Source: Colletotrichum lupini (Eukaryota; Ascomycota; Sordariomycetes; Glomerellales; Glomerellaceae). Taken from it: a DNA stretch of 64,000 nt. Below the pieces are notes generated by a model. The model saw only the letters and a program-made list of their open reading frames with translations, did not search any database and was not told the origin of the DNA. The position numbers and the translations under genes are program-made. Below are positions 55,195 to 64,000 of this stretch, piece after piece. The stretch spans positions 3,162,001-3,226,000 of the forward strand of contig NC_064679.1 in NCBI RefSeq assembly GCF_023278565.1. The letters are read 5' to 3'. Position 1 is the first letter of the stretch. Every line of letters starts with the position of its first letter.

Positions 55195-58100
55195 TTGTAT
55201 GGTGATGGTGCGAGCTGTATCGGAGTCTAAGCCGCCCACAAACTGTCGTAATCGAGTTAGCAAAATGCCCAAACGTCGGCGGCCGGGACCAACGGCGCCA
55301 GCAAGCCAGACTGAGGTCCATCTAGTAGTTTATACCTTCGGTAAAGCACTAGTCCAAGCCCCCGGAGCTCTGGGTCGACTGACAGCTCTAACGGAGCAAA
55401 ACCCAGACGAGAGGAGAGACGGTCAGGATGTGACGGGAAGTATGTATGATTCTAGGCGCCACAACAAGATTGAGCTATTTGCGGTAGATGAGTGAAAGCC
55501 CACGTTGTGGCCAATGTGGCTAGTTTGCACAGCCTTTGAAGGAAAGGGGGGGATTTCCCTCTGGAAAGTCACGCTTCCGAGCGCCCAAGGGTATATGTGG
55601 CAGTTAACCCTGCTCAGGAAGGAGCGCGTGCGATGTGTGGCTCAATGAAATTCCTAGAAGGCGATCAGCTCGTCTGGGCGTCCAATACTAATGCAGAGAA
55701 GAGCCCGAAGCAGGGGGGGCTGCGTAGTCTTTGGTACCAGGGTGATGGAGGGGGAGCTGCCGAAGATGACGGGAAGGACGAAGAAACGAGACGCGAGGGG
55801 CTAGGTTAGGGAACTCCAGGCATGTACATCGTGTGGAGAGGTGCCGCTTCAGTATGGTGCGGTTGCCACTAAACGAGGGCTGTCTCTTACCTGAACTTCG
55901 GGGCGCCGACGCAGGGGTTGTTGCTGTACTGGTAGATGGATGTTCTACGAGTTACGAGTCCAATGATGTAAGACGAATGCGAGCTCAGGACTTGATGGTA
56001 GGATGGATACACGTTAAGGTGACGATGTGATGCTGTGCAGCAGAGGACGTCCAATCCAGTGCGATTCAAGAGAATGAAGAAGTATGGAGAGTCGACGACT
56101 GAGAAGCCCCCAGTGGCAAGACGAGACTCGACCGGTTGAAAAAGACCAAGTCAATGTAAGCGAGGGTTTAGACAGAATAGTCCTGGCGTACCAGTTAGAG
56201 GTTGCTGTGGTAGCTGCGTGATGAAGGAGACACTAAGAGTGCTTCTTCTCCCAACGCCCAATGATATTTATGGAAGAAGGAAGGAAACGGCTATCATGGG
56301 ATCCGGGCAGTAAAAAGAGAAAGGCGTGGAATAGCAGCACAAGGAAGGTGACGAGTTACCGACAGGATGGTGGCCAAAACCCAAGGGCCGGGTATCTTGC
56401 ACAAGCAAGCTAAATGTGGAGGCTCTCAGAATCCTAGTTACTTGTTGAGCAATAAGAAAGCTATTGGCAAGCGGCGACTGAGGCGTAGGGGTTTGAGAGA
56501 AAACGTTGGAGGAGTTGTGGGATGCCAGAAACGCACGTACTGAAGTAGAGTAGATGGCGCAGGATAATGCCCACAGTTTCGAGCTCGGGGGAGCTGTCGA
56601 GGAGGTGCTGGAGCACTGGAGGTGGGTTCCAAGATTGCGCCGTTGGCCGACTTGAGGAGAGCTCCGAGATGTAGGCGGCAACCACTTCGCCGCTATGCGT
56701 CCGTTGTTGTCGGAGTGTATGCGTCGCACCTTTTCTTTTCAAAGATATCACGAAGAAGAGGCCGAGATGGCAGTGCTGATGAGCGAGAGAGGACTGCCCG
56801 GCTACACTACACCGAGGCAGTTGTGAGAGAGAAGACAGGACGAGTCGAAGGTCGAGTCTGGGTGAGCGACGGGTAAGGCGAGAGGGAAACGACCGGGCCA
56901 GACAGTGGGTTAAGTGGCGTTCGAGGAGGGGTGGGTTTAGAGGCGAGAGGCGTGTGAGTGTAAGTGTATGTGTATGTGTGTGCGCGAGAGAGAGAGTGAG
57001 AGAGGTTGAGAGAGAGAGGCACAGAGACACAGAGGCACAGAGGCACTATACTAGGTCGTAGGTAGAAGGTCTCGCTCTCAGTCCTGGCCAGTTCAGCCCA
57101 GATGGAATGGGGAAGAGAGAGGAGGGATGGGAATTGAGGAGGAGGAGGAGGAGGAAGAGAAAAAAGGCATACACCTCACACCGTAGGGAGGGGTGGCGGT
57201 AGAAGGGGCGATGCGGGTAAGGGGAGCATCCATGATGTGGGAACGAACTGATGTGCATGGCCAGGTGCCCGTTCTGGAACCAGTAGCATCAAATTGGATG
57301 AAGAAAGATGGGATTTTTTTTCTTCGGTTCTTGGCTGCCGCTCTGAGATGTGCAAGGGACACAGATGTGGTCGGGTGGCCCTCCCACTTGGCCGGGCCAC
57401 GAACTAAACTAGACGAAAGTAGCTTGTCGCCTTGTGTCAACAGGGATGGACTTGTAGATGGAAGTCTTGTTCTCATGATGAATACGACGGTATGGGCACT
57501 TAAGCACGAGAGCTACCGAATCACAATCAGTCGAGAAATTGCAGAGAGCGAGGAAGAGAGACACAGAGAGGGAGAATGATGTGTAAGAGAAAGAGAGAGA
57601 GAGAAAGCAAAATATCCGCCTATCAAGGCACCTTACTTGATCCATACACTTGTAGCTCAATGGGGATATGAACATAGTATGTAATACAGGTATCGACAGA
57701 CTGACTACGTATGAGACAACCTTGGTACAGATGGAGACCTCGAAGACAGAGACAAAAGGGCTAATGGAAACGAGAGAGCGAGGTGCAGAGCAGACGTTGC
57801 AGAACAGAGTGACAAGAGTAGAGCAGCGACAAACAACACAAGAGACGAGCAGGGCGGCAGGTGGAGGAATCCGATGGAGAGCGACCCAGTCTTGCATTTC
57901 GCCACTCGACCCGCCGAGCCACTTTCCAGACACAGAGTCAGGAAGGGAAGCAATCTGTGTCCGAGTACGTAGCCAAGTAACAAGTAGCAAGTGAAAGCGC
58001 GAGAAGGTACGCAGTAGAATGAGGTAAGGTACTGTGGCCTGTGGTCTGTGGCTAAAGTACTTCCGCGCTTCTCCCTCGTGCTAGGTTTTCTTCCTGCTGC

Positions 58101-61100
58101 CAAGTACTACAACGTGCCGACTTTGATCTGCTCAGCTTGTCTGCCTGCCTGCCGACTGTTTACAGTATGTAGAAAATCCAAGGTTACTTTCAAAGGAAAA
58201 GTGCAAGAGGATGGGGGAGGAAAGAACAAGAGCCCCAGAAAACAAGAACGAGAGACAGGGACCGCGCTTGCTCGCCCACTCGTTCGATCTCGCTCTGGTC
58301 TTGGTGTCTTGTTAGTCCCGTGTCTGGCCCGGACGCCCAGCCACATTGGTCCTGGGCCTCCCTCAGTCACCCAAAGTCGCCTCCCGGTACGTATCGCTTG
58401 AGGTACTCGGCGCGGTACATCAAGAGTACAGGGGGCAGGTACGATCGCTCCCGCTACTACTTCGTACGTACGTCGTATGTCCTTGAGCTCCATGTGCTGC
58501 TCCCTGCAATTCAAACTTTTTTCTCTTCCTGCTTTGGCGCCTTCTTCTTGACTGACGTTGGCCTTTCCCCATCACTTGATGGATCGCTAGCCTCAAATTC
58601 TAAACAAGGCGTGCCAGGCGGGTGGCGGATACCTAACTGATAGGCATCGCATTCGCAGCTGTGTACTATCCATAGATGATCAACCCCCTGTTGTCCATAA
58701 ACGCAGCAAAACATCGGAATCCTCGAGACCCTTTCCCAGATCATTGCCTGCTTTTCGTTGCTTTTTCTTCGCTTTTAGGCTTGTGAGTTTGGGCGTTGGG
58801 TACTGCTGCTGCACAGCTGCGACACGGCATCATGCGTTATTCGCACAGAGTAACAGCACCTAGTCCAAGAGGAAAAAGGAAGCATCGGGCTGCTGTTACT
58901 GGAGCTCACAACCGCATCTCCCGGTCCAGTCCTCCAACTTCGCCCTACGTAGTACATCTCCAGCTTTGCCCAATTAGGTTTGAGCTTTATTTTGCCGTAA
59001 CCTCGCCCTCGCATCTAACTGACTTGAGTTCGGGTAACAGCAACGTGCTCAACTGGTGATCTGGGGGCGGCTATGCGCTTCCGAGGCCAATAGCAGGTAG
59101 GTGTAGGTAATCCTGAGAGTGAGCTATCCAACATCGGCGGTGGAGTGGCTCGAGAAAATGTGCGCCTAACATGCCTATGGGTCCGTACAGCATTTGTGTT
59201 GGCGAGACCCATCCCATCTAACCAAGCTACATCGGTATGAGGCTTGGAGGATAGTCTTATGTCTCATTTCTGCCTCACAGCATGGCAATTTGTAATAAGG
59301 CCTGTGAGGCCTACTGGCTCAGTGGTCGTTTACCCAGAGTCAACGGCTCGCCGAAATTCGCCATCGCGCCTTTGGAAAGTCATGACGTATATGACCATAC
59401 CAGTCCCAGCAAATTCAGTAATCCTTCCATCTTTGAGGTATGTTCGGTGCCGCGCTTGCAGGAATCTGCCCTGAAGCATCGCAGGCCAGTCTCTTCCATC
59501 GGTGCCGGAACATCATCCCTTTTCAGCCAAGGCCTTGCTGTAGTGTGTCCAGGCATCTGTCGGCTGTCGGAAACGCAGACGCCTTAAAACTGCCAGCGCG
59601 AAACATAGGAGTGGTCGAGGACAAGGGCGTGAAAGAGATCGAGATGTCTGGCAGATTCCTTCATCCGCTGTGGATCGAGGGCTGCATCGAGAAATCCGCA
59701 CTCCTCCCGTCCAATGCCCCAGGCTGCAGGCTCATCCAGTAACAAAGGGAATCAGACTTGGAAAGCGTCGCGCTAAGACTGTGAGAGGCTCAAATTGCAG
59801 CACGAGTTGGGTTGGCTGTGAGCCGCATGAGGGAGCCATTGTGCGGGGAGACCGGTGGTCTAGACCATTCTCCCCTTACCCAGACAGCCCGTAAGTTGTA
59901 ACACGCTCATCTGGATGATCTCCAGGCGAGAGAGGCCTGTAGGTCAACGCGGGCCCTCGGCCCATCGGTGGTCTGATCATTCCACAGCCCCCAAGTTGTT
60001 TCTCCGGCTCGCCAACGGCAGTAGTAAATTGTAATAAGACAAGCTAGACAAGCTGGCCAAGCGTCCGAATCCACGTGCTTGGGGCAAAGGTGGTACAAAC
60101 ATCGATGGACACTGTCGAATATCACAATCGTTCATGGAAGCCATGCTACGAAAGCTTGATAGATGAAGAAAAGAGAGGAAGCGGGGTACGCGAGGACTGG
60201 GCCAACGCTGGAGCTAGAGTATCAAGTGGAAGGCTGAAAGTGGCCATCGAGGACTAGGTAGGCCGAGTATGCCTCAGTTGGAGACGTTGAGTCGTCGGAG
60301 TATTGTAGATGAACAAGTGGACTCGACTCATACAGTGCCAGCGAGGGACAACGATGGAGGAATTGGGGGACCAGACAACTCCATCGCGCCGGAGAGTGTG
60401 CGACGAGTCGGGAGTAACGAGATCATCGAGACGTTGGAGTCTTGGAGTAAAGATTTGCAGCAATATGGGGCACGGCGTTTGTGCCGCTGACCAGTAGCCG
60501 TGATTCAATCGCGAATCGCGATTGTATGTGCAGGTGGTGGTAGGTAGTATGGAGACCGCGCGGTTCACCCCACGTCCAGTCCACTGTCACTTGTCAGCGT
60601 GCTTGACGCGGTCGGATGCCATAGTGAGCCGGCGGCAGTCGTATGTCTGAGCGATTTGGCGGTTTGGACGGAAGCCGAAGTGTGGACATCCCAAGTGGAA
60701 GGGGGAAGTGGTGGAGAAGTGAGATGAGGAGGAGGCTGGAGTTGCGGACAGGGCCCGCGGCGGAAACGGGAAGCTTTCACAGTGAAGTCTGAGGTGATGG
60801 TGACTGATCCGACACCGACCACAATGCGCATCTGTCGCCTCGCCTACAGTGGGAAATCGGTCTGGATAGAACCCCACCCATCCCCGCTATTCTGTCCTAC
60901 GCTCCAACTTGGAGGGTTCAAGGCCAAGGAAAGAACTGCACGGTGACATTTGACGCAAGTGTGCAAATCCATCTCCGCTGGTTCTTGTTCCCCTTCCACC
61001 TTCCACTCCAAGGGTCCAAGCATCATGACTCCATGAGATGGAGACTTGGAGCATTGGAAAAACTCTGTCTTGAGGAGCTCGGTCTCTTGCCGGAGTGTCG

Positions 61101-61620
61101 CCGAGTAATGTCAATTTGCGAACTGCGAGTTCACCCTCCGAGACGTAAGGTATCTATGTCTCTCTCTCTTTCTCTCTAGCCTTGCTTGACATGGCGTCAG
61201 CTTCACAAGTGGTTTTCAGGGTCCAACAACTCGATGTACGATTGGGTATTCTATTGGACCAAATGGGAATAAGGTCGCGTTCACAGATAGGGGGATCCCT
61301 TTGAGTTTGGGGGCCATCTGCGTTTGATTGCATTGTCTTGGCTACCTCACCCTACGGATAGGCACTTTCCCTAGGTAAGCTGAGTTGGCCAAGTTTGTCC
61401 CTGCTTTTTTGCCTTGTTCCTCCTTTCCTCCCGGTTCCAACTATTATTTGTCTCGCCTCGCCTGCCTCGCCTCATGTCTCTCCGCTCCTTCCTCCTTGAA
61501 GTATTGCTCCAGTCTGCTTGCTGTGACATTGAAGACTACTTACCTCATAGGTAAGGTAGGGAACTTTGGATACGTGCCTTGTACCGTATAGAGCAGGTAC
61601 CTGCGGGTGTACTCGTGAAG
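55195..61620. other. Upstream region of the YTH gene, no gene supported, many purine/pyrimidine tracts
   Basis: This 6.4-kb stretch has no open frame with recognisable domain or consistent exon structure. It contains a probable 5'-UTR intron acceptor at 55243-55244, TG/GA repeats at 56955-57040, GGA repeats at 57135-57160, and GA repeats at 57540-57605. On the minus strand these read as CT-rich tracts, common in fungal promoters and leaders. Long leader or non-coding transcripts are possible. Confidence 0.45.
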
Positions 61621-61626
61621 GTACTC

Positions 61627-61627
<1 letters not shown>

Positions 61628-61670
<43 letters not shown>

Positions 61671-61940
61671 CCCCCCCCCCCCCCACCCCCCCCCCCCCCC
61701 CCTCCCCCGCCCCCCCCCCAACCACACCCCAAACCCTCTCCTTCCTTTTCCTCCCCCCCTCTCTCCTGCTGCCGCCCCCCACCCACACCCCCCCTCCCCC
61801 CCAACTCCCGCCTCCACCACCACCCCCCCAATCCGCCCGACCAACTTTTGGGCCCCCGACCACCAGTGTTTCCCCCACCTTTCGTCTTTTTTTTCCACCC
61901 CCCCCTCCTCTCGCCCCCCCCCCCCCCCCCCCCCCCCCCC
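61628..61940. repeat. Poly-C / pyrimidine-rich low-complexity block
   Basis: Uninterrupted C runs of 40 (61628-61667), 16 (61669-61684), 17 (61686-61702) and 27 (61914-61940) bases frame about 210 bases that are almost entirely C and T with a few A and G. The proline-rich frames read through it on both sides are artefacts of the composition. The plus strand could form i-motifs and the minus strand G-quadruplexes. Homopolymers this long are also a common site of sequencing or assembly error, so exact lengths should not be trusted. Confidence 0.9.
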
Positions 61941-64000
61941 ACTGCCCTTGAAGGTCTCCTCCTCTCCTCTCCAGCAGGCCTGATCCCTTCATTGACGCCA
62001 ACTGGCAAGCCGAAAGCCTGCAGCGGCAGCATTTTTGCTTCTCCCGCAACCATCTCGAATGCTTGTGGCAAAAAGGCCTGTCTCAAGCTTGTTGGGAAGC
62101 TTTCTTACGGTGCTCGCAGCCAGTCACCCGTCAAGCAATTGTCCAATCTCATCGTTGCTTTCACTTCGAAATACCTCTCCGGCGCCAACCCCGACAGCCC
62201 GAGTCATCGCCCGAACCCTGTGCCTGAGCAGCAGGACCCTTACCCGTCCACCGCAACCATCTGGGTCCAATCAATCGTGGCAACTCTAGTGCAGCTATCC
62301 AGACTTGTGACAGCCGGAAGTTCCTCTCCGGGCCAAGTCGCTGCTTGTATATTGTACACAACCTGCACTTACATCTGTGACTACTTGGCCAAGATCCAAT
62401 CATCCATCGGATCATCGCAATATGCTTCGAAAGGGTTTACCAGGAAATCGGGGCCGCCGGAGGTGGAAATGAGCAAAAACAAAGCAGAAAATGTCCACGG
62501 CGCACGCCGTCCAAGGATGCGAGCATGCCAAACTGCCGTTTGACGCCAGAGACACCGCGCGGCCGAGTATTGCGGCTTGCCGGTCGGAGTTTCGCCACAA
62601 CTGACCAAGGCTCCAGCTTGACCGGCGCCGATCCTTTACCCCATCCGCACCGAGATCTGCGTTGCATGTGGCACGCATCCTCCGAGAATCGTCACTGCTA
62701 CCACATTATGATCCGGGGGTGAGATCATGGCACGCATGGCTAGAGCCCGTCGAAGCAGTACAATTGAGGGTTCTTTTTGCACCCCGACCCCGGAAACATG
62801 CCACCCGAAGTGCCATGGTCAATAACCTACCCGGACATGATACGGCGTTCTACTGATAGCCAGGCACTTCAGGTGTACTTGCGCGAGCCATTGATGCCTT
62901 GAGAAGAAAACGCCCACATTGCCGAGCGCATCAGACATTTGAAGGCCTGGCCGGCTCACAGCTCCATTGACGACCAGCACCAAGGGCGCCAGACGCCCGG
63001 TCGCACAGATACACGGTACCTCGCCGTCACGGCACGGCGCCTTGTCTTCAGCCGCTAAGGCTGGTCTGGCAGCTTTCTCCGCGGCTAGTCTGCCGTTACG
63101 GGACACAAATGAGTTAGCTAATGCAGTCTACAGTGGCCCGGTGCACATGAAAGGAGAACGGCATTCGACCGAGAGACTACCGGTAATGAAGTCGCTACGT
63201 TCCGCAATCATCTTGGCGCCGCATTACCTCATCAACTTCTTGGAGAGGCGCCAGTGGTTGGTTTGAAATCCGTCACTCGAAGACGGTGCAGCGGCATATC
63301 CCATGTCGATGACAACACAGAGCAGCCTCAAACGATGATCAGCCAAAGTCGCTGGTGACAAGGCGGCTCAAACTCAGCACTCCCTCTCGCTGATATGGTA
63401 AGTGAGGCACTTGGACGCTTGGCCAGTCGCCGCGGCTGCATGGAGAGAAGCAGCTATTCGAGACAACAACATACAGGTGACATCGCCTTGACATATAATT
63501 TGACCCTCGGACGCAGGACACGCTATTACGGTCTTCTACTTCAAAAGTCGCAGCCTCGTTTCTTCGCAACCAGAACCATATTCCGCTTAGTGCAGTCGGG
63601 CCGACAGCTTTCAGCGTCAGTGCTTGTTCGGTTCAAAATGCCCGAGCTACAGAGGCTGTCGTCTAAAGCCATTGAGTTCTGCACTTGTCACTGGACTTCG
63701 ACTTGGATTAACGACTTTGGCAGTTCTGTGCATCGCCATCTGACTTGGTCTCGACCGTGCGCCGCGGTGGCGACGCACAATCTGTCGCTCCAGAGGATTG
63801 TGTGCGATGTCGTTCGCCAGGTGGTCCATGTCTACCAGCCTAGCGCCTAGCAAACTTGAGACTCCCCGGCTGCGCAGTAGCAGACTTGATTTCGTTGGAG
63901 GAGCTGTCTCCGAGGCCCTGGACGATGATGCAAGTGTGTGCAACCACATCAACGACCCTTGCTGTTACAAGCCACACAGCAGATGCAACATCAGCCACGT
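61941..64000. other. Right end of the window, no gene supported
   Basis: Open frames of 76-150 codons exist on both strands (for example plus 63395-63850), but none has a recognisable domain, signal peptide or splice structure. The right edge may belong to the promoter or a distal exon of a gene outside the window. Confidence 0.45.

Noticed and set aside
57650..57720. tRNA D-arm-like sequence (GTAGCTCAATGG)
   Set aside because: No anticodon arm, T arm or acceptor pairing follows.
59380..59470. 5S rRNA-like start (ATGACCATACC)
   Set aside because: Similarity stops after the first bases; the internal control regions of 5S rRNA are absent.
61566..62543. Proline-rich 325-codon frame
   Set aside because: The proline part is only the translated poly-C block, and the rest has no recognisable features.

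Overview
The window is nuclear DNA from a filamentous ascomycete, most likely a sordariomycete (Pezizomycotina). Evidence: genes are split by short GT-AG introns (47-160 nt, one of 393 nt in a ribosomal-protein gene) with CTAAC/CTGAC branch points; coding regions favour C-ending codons; the proteins are typical of this group (Ssk2-type MAPKKK, Hsp30 with an insert in its crystallin domain, fungal Rbd2 rhomboid, RRM-YTH protein); and there is an intron-containing tRNA-Arg(ACG). I cannot name the genus from sequence alone. Exon coordinates come from reading splice signals and checking that the joined frames stay open and restore conserved motifs.

Layout. 1-400: C-terminal end of an unidentified single-pass membrane protein. 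1.6-2.8 kb (+): S66 LD-carboxypeptidase-like peptidase. 3.3-7.4 kb (-): Ssk2-type MAPKKK of the osmostress pathway. 11.0-12.5 kb (+): mitochondrial glycine-cleavage T protein. 13.6-14.7 kb (-): Rbd2-like rhomboid. 15.4-17.9 kb (-): mitochondrial aconitase. 17.9-23.4 kb: no supported gene. 23.4-25.7 kb (+): vacuolar endopolyphosphatase. 26.3-28.4 kb (-): Ofd1/Tpa1 prolyl dihydroxylase. 29.6-31.0 kb (+): class V PLP enzyme. 31.2-32.3 kb (-): ribulose-phosphate 3-epimerase. 33.3-34.9 kb (-): V-ATPase subunit H. 37.1-38.3 kb (+): secreted-type Cys-rich single-pass membrane protein. 39.2 kb (+): tRNA-Arg. 40.1-41.3 kb (-): ribosomal protein L9, divergent from Vps26 (42.0-43.2 kb, +). 43.6-47.3 kb (-): nucleoporin Nup120/Nup160. 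47.9-49.0 kb (-): Rad51. 49.8-50.5 kb (-): Hsp30. 51.5-51.8 kb: a compact TIR element (MITE). 53.1-55.2 kb (-): RRM-YTH RNA-binding protein. 55.2-64.0 kb: no supported gene, but many polypurine/polypyrimidine tracts and a very long poly-C block.

Most genes are single-copy housekeeping genes, not a pathway cluster. Some share themes. Rbd2 and Ofd1 homologues both act on SREBP-type sterol/oxygen signalling in other fungi. Endopolyphosphatase and V-ATPase subunit H both serve the vacuole. Aconitase and the T protein are mitochondrial. I found no biosynthetic cluster, CRISPR array, virus or clear defence system. The most unusual items are the MITE, the acidic insert inside the YTH domain, the lysine and acidic tracts of the polyphosphatase, a GC-AG intron in vps26, and the poly-C block.
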